In this document: in pieces, positions 14,148-21,688 of the stretch
How the letters are laid out: each line of letters starts with the position of its first letter
How positions within the stretch are numbered: position 1 is the first letter of the stretch
Assembly (NCBI GenBank): GCA_900554315.1
Contig: USGP01000020.1
Span: 1-22,043, forward strand
DNA from: an uncultured Mycoplasmatota bacterium
GTDB lineage: Bacteria > Bacillota_I > Bacilli_A > RF39 > UBA660
DNA: 22,043 bases
Reading direction: 5' to 3'
Made by a program: the position numbers and the translations under genes
The notes under the pieces: model-generated
What the model saw: only the letters and a program-made list of their open reading frames with translations
What the model was told of the DNA's origin: nothing
The model's database searches: none

Positions 14148-16409
14148 GTGGGTAGTGGTATGTTTTTTCCACTTTGTGCTTTTCCATTTGCTGCTTTGAT
14201 TTTTATTGTTTTCTTTTTTAAAAAGCATATAGAAAGTGTTGAAACTAGATTATATGGTTGGTTAATTATTGCTAATATCATTGGATTAATTATTGAAATG
14301 TTATGTACTTTTGCTGCTTATATTTATTCTTCATATCCTATTATTAGTGCATTTATTTTAAAGAGTTATTTAGTTTATTTAGTGACTTGGCTTACTATTT
14401 TTATGGTGTATATTTATAGAATATCTTATAGTGATTCTTATATTCAAGAACATAAAAATAGGAATAGGAAGAAATTGTTAATTATATTTATCTTATCTAT
14501 TGTACTTATTTATTGTTTACCTATTCAGTTAGTTGCTTCTGATAACATGAATATTAGATACACTACGGGTTTATCTGTTTTTTATACTTATTTTATTTCT
14601 ATTGTTCTTATACTGTATATTTTGTGGACTGTTGTATTAAATTTTAAAAATGTATCTCGTAAAAAATATTATCCAGTATATGTTTTTTTAGCAATTGGTG
14701 CTGTTGCGATGGTTTATCAATTTGCTAATCCTGATATGCTTTTATTGACGTATGTCGAAACATTTATTACGATGCTTATGTATTTTACAATTGAAAATCC
14801 AGATGTAAAGATGATTAATCAGTTAGAGCTTGCAAAGGAACAAGCAGATAAAGCTAATCAGGCAAAGACGGATTTTTTGTCTAGTATGTCTCATGAAATT
14901 CGTACACCATTAAATGCTATTGTTGGATTTAGTGATAGTGTATGTCATGCTAAAACTTTAGAGGAAGCAAAAGATAATGCTAAGGATATTATTAGTGCTT
15001 CTAAAACCTTGCTTGAAATTGTTAATGGTATTTTAGATATTTCTAAAATAGAAGCGGGAAAGTTGGAAATTGTTAATTCTCCATATGATGCTCCTGATTT
15101 GTTTTCTAATTTGGCTAAGTTAATTAAGCCAAGAATGGATGAAAAGGGACTTGATTTTCAGGTGTATATTGCTCCTGATTTACCTAAGGTGTTATATGGT
15201 GATCATACTAATGTCAAAAAAGTGGTTACTAATATTTTAAGTAATGCTTCTAAATATACGGATAAAGGGTTTGTTCGCTATGAAGTCAATTGTATTAATA
15301 ATCCAGAACGTTGTCGATTGATTATCTCTGTTGAAGATAGTGGCCGTGGTATTAAAAAAGAAAATATTGATAAGTTATTTACGAAATTTCAACGGTTAGA
15401 TGAAGATCGAAACACTACTGTTGAGGGTACAGGATTGGGACTTGCTATTACAAAGCAACTAGTCGAATTGATGGGTGGTAAAGTTATTGTTCATACAGTT
15501 TATGGAGAAGGTTCTAAGTTTACTATTATTTTAGATCAACCAATTGAAAAAGAAAGCTCATTACAACAATTAGAGAAACCTACTATTAAGCATTTAGATT
15601 TAACGGGTTATCGAGTTTTACTTGTCGATGATAATACTTTAAATCTAAAAGTGGGAACGCAATTATTAAAACGTTATCATGCAGAGGTTGATTGTGTAGA
15701 TAATGGTTATCGTTGTTTAGAAAAGATTATGTCTGGGGAAGAATATGATATTATTTTGTTGGATGATATGATGCCTAAAATGAGTGGAGTTGAAACATTA
15801 AAAGAATTAAAAAAATTACCAAACTTTTCTATCCCAGTAGTTGCTTTAACAGCTAATGCTATTACTGGAATGAGAGAAAAATATCTTCAGGATGGATTTG
15901 ATGATTATTTAGCGAAACCTATTGAAAAAGAAGAATTAATTCGAGTTTTTGCCACACTTTTACATATTGAAAACCAAAAATTAGAAGATACTACAGAGTT
16001 ATTAGATATTGAAGAAGAGGTTACTAAACCTTCTAATGCAAATTTATATAATGAAGATTATTTAAGAAGTCATGGTATAGATATTGATCATGCATTAGAT
16101 CTTTTAGGTGATATGGAAATGTATCATATGACATTGCATGATTATTTAGATGAAGTTGATTCTAAATTTGAACAATTGAAAGATTATTTAGAGAATAAAG
16201 ATATGGCTAATTATTCTATTTTGGTTCATTCTATGAAGAGTGATGCTAAATACTTAGGGTTTATGAAGCTTGCTGATGTTTGTTATCAACATGAATTAAA
16301 AAGTAAAGAAAATAATTATGACTTTTGTAAAGATCATTTTGAAGAAATAGAAAAAGAACTACAAAGTGTGTTATCTGTAGTTCGAGAGTATTCTAAACAT
16401 ATTAATTAA
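14148..16409 (+). CDS. Hybrid sensor histidine kinase (HisKA-HATPase-REC-HPT)
   Basis: 753 residues starting at GTG 14148, 8 nt after AGGAG. About seven hydrophobic segments in the first 215 residues form a membrane sensor of unknown ligand. A short linker precedes HisKA (FLSSMSHEIRTPLNAI, His249), HATPase_c (N box near ILSNASKYT, then EDSGRGI and EGTGLGLAI), a receiver domain (VLLVDDN; ILLDDMMPKMSG with phosphoacceptor Asp539; ALTAN; AKPI) and a C-terminal HPT domain (LVHSMKSDAKYLG, His694). It is a complete His-Asp-His relay without a DNA-binding output, so an unlinked response regulator is expected; none is encoded in this window. Its stop overlaps the convergent TspO gene by 8 bp. Confidence 0.94.
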   Translation: MGSGMFFPLCAFPFAALIFIVFFFKKHIESVETRLYGWLIIANIIGLIIEMLCTFAAYIYSSYPIISAFILKSYLVYLVTWLTIFMVYIYRISYSDSYIQEHKNRNRKKLLIIFILSIVLIYCLPIQLVASDNMNIRYTTGLSVFYTYFISIVLILYILWTVVLNFKNVSRKKYYPVYVFLAIGAVAMVYQFANPDMLLLTYVETFITMLMYFTIENPDVKMINQLELAKEQADKANQAKTDFLSSMSHEIRTPLNAIVGFSDSVCHAKTLEEAKDNAKDIISASKTLLEIVNGILDISKIEAGKLEIVNSPYDAPDLFSNLAKLIKPRMDEKGLDFQVYIAPDLPKVLYGDHTNVKKVVTNILSNASKYTDKGFVRYEVNCINNPERCRLIISVEDSGRGIKKENIDKLFTKFQRLDEDRNTTVEGTGLGLAITKQLVELMGGKVIVHTVYGEGSKFTIILDQPIEKESSLQQLEKPTIKHLDLTGYRVLLVDDNTLNLKVGTQLLKRYHAEVDCVDNGYRCLEKIMSGEEYDIILLDDMMPKMSGVETLKELKKLPNFSIPVVALTANAITGMREKYLQDGFDDYLAKPIEKEELIRVFATLLHIENQKLEDTTELLDIEEEVTKPSNANLYNEDYLRSHGIDIDHALDLLGDMEMYHMTLHDYLDEVDSKFEQLKDYLENKDMANYSILVHSMKSDAKYLGFMKLADVCYQHELKSKENNYDFCKDHFEEIEKELQSVLSVVREYSKHIN

Positions 16410-16860
16410 GATTTAAAAAATAAATGGTCAATGATAAAATTGTTGCAAATAGACTGAAAAGTATGTAGAAAATCAGATATTTGCTGGCATCAGAATTTAA
16501 CTCTTTTGTTTCTTTATATAAGAATAATGAACTTAGCCAGGTTAGTAGACAAGATACAAATGCTAAAAAATTATTCTTTAATAAGAAAAATGTTGGTTGA
16601 AAACTTTGATTACATAAATAGTTTAGTAAAAGGGTATATTTATAGGATGATGGTATATCCTTTTTCTTTTTGGTTGTTATTACTTTATAGACACTTATTG
16701 TTATCATTATGTATATGATTGTCCAAATAATACCATAAGCTATTTGTGGTGGAGTAAACCATGGAAGGTTTAAAGAATTATAGTATGTTTTGTCAATAGG
16801 AGTCAGGGAGGGTAAAAACCAGGGAAGTAAGAGTATAATAAATTTTAAAATTGCTTTCAT
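16402..16860 (-). CDS. TspO/MBR family membrane protein
   Basis: 152 residues with five hydrophobic segments. The TspO/MBR pattern is visible: SLNLPWFTPPQIAYGIIWTIIYIMI after the first helix (W-x-P-P...W...Y), then NYLCNQSFQPTFFLLKN, corresponding to the conserved N-x-x-W-x-x-x-F-F region with the Trp replaced. Family members bind porphyrins, sterol-like ligands or haem intermediates in the membrane; no substrate can be assigned. It starts at ATG 16860 behind AAAGAGGTG. It is convergent with the histidine kinase, overlapping it by 8 bp with no terminator between them, and divergent from the rhomboid gene. Confidence 0.88.
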   Translation of the reverse strand: MKAILKFIILLLPWFLPSLTPIDKTYYNSLNLPWFTPPQIAYGIIWTIIYIMITISVYKVITTKKKKDIPSSYKYTLLLNYLCNQSFQPTFFLLKNNFLAFVSCLLTWLSSLFLYKETKELNSDASKYLIFYILFSLFATILSLTIYFLNLN

Positions 16861-16893
16861 AAAACACCTCTTTCTTTATTTTATGTTTTAGTA

Positions 16894-16899
16894 TATAAT
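16894..16899 (+). promoter_or_regulatory. Candidate -10 box of the rhomboid gene
   Basis: TATAAT at 16894-16899, with a weak -35. The same AT-rich palindromic stretch probably also serves the divergent TspO gene. The ribosome binding site GGAGGG follows. Confidence 0.4.
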
Positions 16900-16924
16900 A
16901 TTATTAGTCATTTGGAGGGATTAG

Positions 16925-18076
16925 ATGAAAGATGAAATTTTAATGGATGACAAGAATATTCTTGTGATGAAGTTACTTCATTATTTTATTATAGACAAAA
17001 ATTATAATCCTATTATTTTACAAGGGGTTGAAAATGAAATTTGGTTAGAAAATTTGGATGAAGATTATGAGGTCGTTCGAATTGTTTCTGGTTATATTCA
17101 TAATGATGAACAGTTTAATTTTGATATGTTTAAGACGAAGCGAATTGTTAAGAAGATAAAGAAAAAGACTTTATCTTTTCGTATGAATACACTAAGTATC
17201 TTTTTAGATATGGGAGATAATGTATCTCAAGATATTCATGCTATTCCTCATGTTGAATGTGTTAAAATTGATTCGGAAGCCGATTTTAAGAAAAGTCCAG
17301 TTATTAAGAAATTTTTCCCTGATTTAACGAGAAAGTTAAAATATAGTGAAAAGGGATTTGCTTTGTTTGCTAAAATAACGAATGATATTAATGAACATAA
17401 TAAAAAAGATGCTAAAAAAATAAATGCTGTATTTAAAAATCGTTTTCCAATGATTACGTATTGGTTGATTGCAGTTAATGTTATTTTGTATTTTGTACCG
17501 ATTTTATTTGGTCAGTATAATGATTTAATTAATAATTATTCGATATGGGGACCAGCTGTTAGAGATGGTCAGTATTATCGTTTGTTGACAGGTATCTTTT
17601 TACATGGTGGATTTTTCCATTTACTGTTTAACTGTTATGCTTTATATGTTATTGGTTCACAAGTAGAAAACTTTTTAGGAAGATTTAAGTTTTTGATTAT
17701 TTATTTAGCTGCTGGTATTAGTGGTGCTTTGTTCTCTACTATTTTTGGTGGTAATTATGCATCTATTGGTGCGAGTGGAGCAATCTTTGGACTTATGGGT
17801 GCTTTAGTATACTTTGGTTATCATTATCGAGTTTATTTAGGAAATGTTGTAAAGAGTCAAATTATTCCACTTATTGTGATTAACTTGGTTTTAGGATTCT
17901 GTGTTTCTGGTATTGATAATTTTGCTCATATTGGTGGACTTATTGGTGGTACTTTGACTTCTATTGCATTAGGTGTTAAAGATAAGAGTAGTTGGTTTGA
18001 GCAAGCAAATGGATGGATTATAACAGCAATTTATTTTGCTTTTGCTATTTATATGGCTTTTGTCTATACTGCTTAG
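16925..18076 (+). CDS. Rhomboid family intramembrane serine protease
   Basis: 383 residues. About 175 N-terminal residues form a soluble, charged domain; its fold is not assigned here, though the layout resembles YqgP/GluP of Bacillus. The rhomboid core then has HGGFFHLLFNCYALYVIG, GASGAIFG with catalytic Ser284, and NFAHIGGLIGG with catalytic His335. There are six or more membrane helices and the C-terminus is hydrophobic. The enzyme cleaves membrane helices within the bilayer; substrates are unknown. It starts at ATG 16925 behind GGAGGG and is followed by its own terminator. Confidence 0.95.
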   Translation: MKDEILMDDKNILVMKLLHYFIIDKNYNPIILQGVENEIWLENLDEDYEVVRIVSGYIHNDEQFNFDMFKTKRIVKKIKKKTLSFRMNTLSIFLDMGDNVSQDIHAIPHVECVKIDSEADFKKSPVIKKFFPDLTRKLKYSEKGFALFAKITNDINEHNKKDAKKINAVFKNRFPMITYWLIAVNVILYFVPILFGQYNDLINNYSIWGPAVRDGQYYRLLTGIFLHGGFFHLLFNCYALYVIGSQVENFLGRFKFLIIYLAAGISGALFSTIFGGNYASIGASGAIFGLMGALVYFGYHYRVYLGNVVKSQIIPLIVINLVLGFCVSGIDNFAHIGGLIGGTLTSIALGVKDKSSWFEQANGWIITAIYFAFAIYMAFVYTA

Positions 18077-18104
18077 AATATTGCGTTTGCAATATTCTTT
18101 TTTT
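18075..18104 (+). terminator. Terminator of the rhomboid gene
   Basis: AGAATATTGC pairs perfectly with GCAATATTCT around GTTT, followed by seven T. Confidence 0.88.
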
Positions 18105-18106
18105 GG

Positions 18107-18135
18107 TTGTATTCCTATTAAAACAATGTTAAAAT
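18107..18135 (+). promoter_or_regulatory. Promoter of the ireB operon
   Basis: TTGTAT (18107-18112), 17 nt, then TAAAAT (18130-18135) with an extended TGT directly upstream. It begins just after the rhomboid terminator. Confidence 0.75.
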
Positions 18136-18162
18136 AGAATTATATTATAGTGAGGTGATATT

Positions 18163-18414
18163 ATGTCACAAGACAAGACTAGTCTATTTGATGTTAAGGA
18201 TATTGATAGTAAATTAATACGTGATATTCTTAATGAAGTATGGGATTCTTTAGAGGAAAGAGGTTATAATCCTAGTAATCAAATTGTTGGATATTTGATT
18301 AGTGGGGATCCTGGTTATATTTCTAGTTATAAAGATGCGCGTAATAGAATTCAACAAATTGATCGTGCAAAAATTATGGAAGTGTTGTTACAGGATTTTT
18401 ATCGTAGTAAATAA
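18163..18414 (+). CDS. ireB: IreB family regulatory phosphoprotein (YrzL/UPF0297)
   Basis: 83 residues, close to the usual family length. The family signature RDILNEVWDSLEERGYNPSN and the segment QIVGYLISGDPGYISSYKDAR are present. In Enterococcus IreB is phosphorylated by the PASTA kinase IreK and tunes cephalosporin resistance; N-terminal Thr/Ser residues (DKTSLF) are candidate sites here. It is the first gene of a five-gene block that matches the Bacillus yrzL-yrrK-yrzB-yrrL-yrrM order. The ribosome binding site is GAGGTGAT. Its stop abuts the ruvX start with no gap. Confidence 0.94.
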   Translation: MSQDKTSLFDVKDIDSKLIRDILNEVWDSLEERGYNPSNQIVGYLISGDPGYISSYKDARNRIQQIDRAKIMEVLLQDFYRSK

Positions 18415-18831
18415 ATGAAATATTTAGGTTTGGATTTGGGAAGTCGAACTTTAGGTATTGCTACTAGTGATGCTACTGGTTTGATTGCTAGTAGTTATGG
18501 AGTCATTCGTCATCATGAAGAATATCCGAGATTGATTCAAGAAGTATCTCGTCTAGTGGATGAGTTACATATTGATGCGGTTGTTTTGGGTTTTCCTAAG
18601 AATATGAATAACTCTATTGGTCCTAAAGGAGAGCTTAGTCTAAAATTTAAAAAAGAATTAGAAAAAGTATTGGATATTCCAGTTTATTTACAAGATGAAA
18701 GATTGTCTACTAAGAGTGCTACAGATATGCTGATTTCTGCAGATGTTTCTAGAAAAAGTAGAAAGAAAGTAGTAGATAGTGTAGCAGCAACTATAATATT
18801 ACAAACATTTTTAGATAAGGAGAGAAGGTAA
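18415..18831 (+). CDS. ruvX: RuvX/YqgF family RNase H-like nuclease
   Basis: 138 residues, full length, of the Holliday-junction-resolvase-like YqgF family, also implicated in pre-16S rRNA 5' maturation. It has LGLDLGSRTLGIATSD at the N-terminus (Asp7), VVLGFPKNMNNSIG in the middle and QDERLSTKSA plus D-S-VAA at the C-terminus, giving the acidic active site. The ATG follows the ireB TAA directly and has no clear ribosome binding site of its own, so it is probably translationally coupled. Confidence 0.95.
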   Translation: MKYLGLDLGSRTLGIATSDATGLIASSYGVIRHHEEYPRLIQEVSRLVDELHIDAVVLGFPKNMNNSIGPKGELSLKFKKELEKVLDIPVYLQDERLSTKSATDMLISADVSRKSRKKVVDSVAATIILQTFLDKERR

Positions 18832-18832
18832 G

Positions 18833-19129
18833 ATGAAGAAGAATAGCTTTACATTGATTGATGATAATGGTAATGAAGTTGTCTATGATGTTTTATTTAC
18901 TTTTGAAAGTGATGAAACTCATAAAAACTATATTGTATATACAGATAATACTAAGGATGAAGCTGGGAATGTAGAGGTTTATGCTTCTATTTATGATCCT
19001 AATAATCCTAGTAGTAGATTAGAGCCAATAGAAACTGATAAAGAGTGGAAAGTAATTGAAACAATTCTTGAAACATTACAAGAAGAAGTTAGAAAACAAC
19101 AGAATAATAAACAGGATAATGAGCAATAG
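18833..19129 (+). CDS. yrzB: DUF1292 family protein (YrzB)
   Basis: 98 residues, small and acidic, of unknown biochemical role. It shows the family pattern FTLIDDNGNEVVYDVLFTFES, then YIVYTDN and a Glu/Gln-rich tail ending KQQNNKQDNEQ. It starts one base after the ruvX stop, behind GAGAAGG. Its position between ruvX and mltG is the usual one in Bacilli. A small GAGC/GCTC hairpin and a T-rich stretch follow, possibly a weak attenuator before mltG. Confidence 0.9.
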   Translation: MKKNSFTLIDDNGNEVVYDVLFTFESDETHKNYIVYTDNTKDEAGNVEVYASIYDPNNPSSRLEPIETDKEWKVIETILETLQEEVRKQQNNKQDNEQ

Positions 19130-19155
19130 CTCTTTATTTTTCTGGAGGGGTATTT

Positions 19156-20229
19156 ATGGTAGTGAAGAGAAGAAAACCGAAACCACTATTGATTTTTTTG
19201 ATTATGACTGGTTCTCTTTTGATATTATTGGCGGCAGTATATTTATTTTTGGCTAGTCCTGTAGATAAGAATAGCCATGAAAAAATAGAAATTGTTGTTC
19301 CAAGTGGTACTGGCGTTTCTGGTATTGCCAAATTATTAAAAGATAATGATTTGATTCGTAGTGAAATTTTATTTACATTTGTAGTAAAGACAAAAGGAGA
19401 CTTGTATCTTCAAGCATCTACTTATCGATTTAGTCAAGATATGAATATGGAAGATATTATTGATGAGCTTTCTTCTGGTAGTACTTATAATCCGAATGCT
19501 GTTAAAATTACCTTTAAAGAGGGTGAAAGAATTACAGATTATGCGGACGATATTGCAGCTAATACTAATAATACGAAGTCAGAAGTATTAACAACTTTAA
19601 ATGATAGAGAGTTTATTGATAAGTTAAAGGAGAAGTATTGGTTCTTAACTGATGATATTTTACAAGAGGGCATTTATTATCCTTTAGAAGGATATTTAGC
19701 TCCTGATACTTATGAGTTTGAAAATAGAGATGTTAGTGTCTCTACTATCGTTGAGAAGATGCTTGATGAAATGGAGAAAGAGTTAGATCCATATCGAAGT
19801 CAGATAGAAGGTAATGTTCATTATTATATTACTATGGCTTCTATGGTAGAACTTGAAGGAACTAATACTGAAAATCGTAAAATGATTGCTGGTATTTTTG
19901 AGAACCGTATTGCAGCAAATATGAATTTAGGTAGTGATGTTACTACTTATTATGCGTTACAATATCCAATGACAAGTGATTTAACGACAGAACAGTTTGC
20001 TACAATTAATCCTTATAATACTAGAGCTTCTAATATGGGAGGCAGAATGCCAATTGGTCCTATTTGTAATCCTACTTTATCTAGTTTAGAGGCAAGTATT
20101 GAACCAACTCCAAGTGATTATTTATATTTTGTAGCTGATAGGAATGGAAATATATATTATTCTACGACTTTAGCAGATCATGAACAGAAAGTACAAGAAA
20201 TTAAAGATGCAGGTGATTGGATATGGTAG
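19156..20229 (+). CDS. mltG: Endolytic murein transglycosylase MltG
   Basis: 357 residues. A short basic cytoplasmic N-terminus (KRRKPKP) and one membrane helix near 12-32 precede an extracytoplasmic LysM-like region (VVPSGTGVSGIAKLLKDNDLI) and the YceG/MltG catalytic domain. MASMVELEG carries the expected catalytic glutamate (Glu234; the usual motif is VEKET), followed by FENRI, MNLGSDVTTYYAL, YNTR and PIGPICNP. The enzyme cuts nascent peptidoglycan strands at the membrane and sets glycan length. It starts at ATG 19156 behind GGAGGGG. The next gene overlaps its 3' end by 7 nt. Confidence 0.96.
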   Translation: MVVKRRKPKPLLIFLIMTGSLLILLAAVYLFLASPVDKNSHEKIEIVVPSGTGVSGIAKLLKDNDLIRSEILFTFVVKTKGDLYLQASTYRFSQDMNMEDIIDELSSGSTYNPNAVKITFKEGERITDYADDIAANTNNTKSEVLTTLNDREFIDKLKEKYWFLTDDILQEGIYYPLEGYLAPDTYEFENRDVSVSTIVEKMLDEMEKELDPYRSQIEGNVHYYITMASMVELEGTNTENRKMIAGIFENRIAANMNLGSDVTTYYALQYPMTSDLTTEQFATINPYNTRASNMGGRMPIGPICNPTLSSLEASIEPTPSDYLYFVADRNGNIYYSTTLADHEQKVQEIKDAGDWIW

Positions 20230-20816
20230 ATCAACATGTGTTGATACGTCAAATGAAAGAGTATGCTGAAAAAAATAATGTGCCTATTATGGCAGATGAT
20301 GGTATCGATTTTTTAACAACTTTTATTTTAAAAAAACACGTAACTAATATTTTGGAAATAGGTACCGCTATTGGTTATTCAGCAATTAAAATGGCATTAG
20401 TTGATCCTAATGTTAAGATTACGACTATTGAACGTGATGAAGCTCGTTATATGGAGGCATTAAAAAATGTAAAAGCATTGGGCTTGGAAGATAGAATTAC
20501 TTTGATTTTTCATGATGCTTTAGAAGTAAAGCTGGATGATTCTTTTGATTTAATTTTTATTGATGCTGCTAAAGCTCAGAATACTAGATTTTTTGAAATG
20601 TTTGAAGGTAATTTAGCACCTGGTGGGGCTATTATTACAGATAATTTAAAATTTCATGGTTTGGTAGAGAAAAAAGAAGAAGAAATTAAGAGCAAGAATT
20701 TACGTGGTTTAGTACGTAAAATAAAAGATTATATTACTTTTTTAAAAACCAATTCGGTTTATCATACAGAATTTTATGATATAGGAGATGGCATTTCAGT
20801 AAGTACAAGAAAGTAG
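20223..20816 (+). CDS. trmR: tRNA 5-hydroxyuridine methyltransferase TrmR-like (YrrM)
   Basis: SAM-dependent O-methyltransferase of 197 residues with the motif ILEIGTAIGYSAIKMA, the acidic TTIERDEAR after it, and LIFIDAAKA with metal-ligand Asp. It resembles the catechol-OMT-like YrrM/TrmR family, which makes 5-methoxyuridine at tRNA position 34 in Bacillus; the synteny (mltG-trmR) supports this over a small-molecule methyltransferase. I chose ATG 20223, behind AGGTGAT; an in-frame TTG at 20217 is less likely. It overlaps mltG by 7 nt. Confidence 0.85.
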   Translation: MVDQHVLIRQMKEYAEKNNVPIMADDGIDFLTTFILKKHVTNILEIGTAIGYSAIKMALVDPNVKITTIERDEARYMEALKNVKALGLEDRITLIFHDALEVKLDDSFDLIFIDAAKAQNTRFFEMFEGNLAPGGAIITDNLKFHGLVEKKEEEIKSKNLRGLVRKIKDYITFLKTNSVYHTEFYDIGDGISVSTRK

Positions 20817-20831
20817 TAGTGGGGTGAGATT

Positions 20832-21680
20832 ATGAATTCTTATTTTCAAATATTGAATTGTAGTCAAGCACTGGGAACGTGTTGTACAGATTATGGGTTA
20901 TTGACCATATTAGATGTATTGAAACAGATTTTAGATTTGATTCAAATGGTGGTTCCTATTATTTTGATGGTTGCTTTGGCGATTCAATTTACACAATTGT
21001 TGGTTAATCCTGATGATGATAAGAAGAAAAAGAGTTTGTTAAACAAATTTATCGCAGCTCTTCTTTGCTTTTTTGTACCTTTTTTTGTGAATTTAGCTAT
21101 GGGCATGGTTCCTGATGATATTGAAACATTTCAATTAGGGGCATGTTGGGATACTGCTAGTATTACACGTGAAGTTTTAAAGAGAGAAAATAGTGTTTAT
21201 GTTGCTACTACGGATAAGAAACCACAGAGCTTTATTGTATCTGCAAGTGAGTATGATACTCCAGAAGTTTCAGAAGGCAGTGGTGGAGCTGGTGCGGGAA
21301 GTGCTACAGGTAGGGCTATCGTTGAATATGCAAGGCAATTTTTAGGAAAACCTTATGTATGGGGAGGTACTTGGAATGGAGAACTTCCGTATACAGGAAC
21401 TGATTGTAGTGGTTTTGTTCAAGGTGTATTTAATCATTTTGGAATCCATTTGACTCGTACTACTTATTCTCAGTGGGCGGATACTAGTTCATACACTTTA
21501 GTTCGTGATGGTAATATTAAAGCTGGGGATGTTGTGATGTATGATGGACACGTGGCTATTTTAACAGGTAATGGTGAAGAAATCATTCACGCTTCTAATC
21601 CTACTGATGGTGTTAAGATTTCTCCATCTTATAAATATCGGTCTATTTTAGGTATTATGCGTATTAACGGAGTAAATTAG
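20832..21680 (+). CDS. TrbC/VirB2 pilin-like membrane segment fused to NlpC/P60 peptidase
   Basis: 282 residues. Residues 23-93 contain two hydrophobic helices (about 40-58 and 74-93) around a lysine-rich turn (DDDKKKKS), the layout of TrbC/VirB2 pilin-like proteins. By the positive-inside rule both ends face outward. Cys10, Cys17, Cys18 and Cys105 are then extracytoplasmic and could form disulfides. After a Gly/Ser/Ala linker (about 147-158) comes an NlpC/P60 (C40) domain with DCSGFV (Cys192), GHVAI (His240) and HASN (His253), a complete catalytic set for cutting peptide bonds in the cell wall. It starts at ATG 20832 behind GGGGTGAG, 16 nt after trmR, and is probably in the same operon. Confidence 0.85.
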   Translation: MNSYFQILNCSQALGTCCTDYGLLTILDVLKQILDLIQMVVPIILMVALAIQFTQLLVNPDDDKKKKSLLNKFIAALLCFFVPFFVNLAMGMVPDDIETFQLGACWDTASITREVLKRENSVYVATTDKKPQSFIVSASEYDTPEVSEGSGGAGAGSATGRAIVEYARQFLGKPYVWGGTWNGELPYTGTDCSGFVQGVFNHFGIHLTRTTYSQWADTSSYTLVRDGNIKAGDVVMYDGHVAILTGNGEEIIHASNPTDGVKISPSYKYRSILGIMRINGVN

Positions 21681-21688
21681 GAGGTATT

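Noticed and set aside
14057..14281. Minus-strand ORF across the synthetase end and kinase start
   Set aside because: Antisense to two well-supported genes and their terminator and promoter, with no recognisable domain.
19056..19331. Overlapping ORFs on both strands around the mltG start
   Set aside because: They are shadows of yrzB and mltG; the mltG frame has the ribosome binding site, membrane helix and domain.
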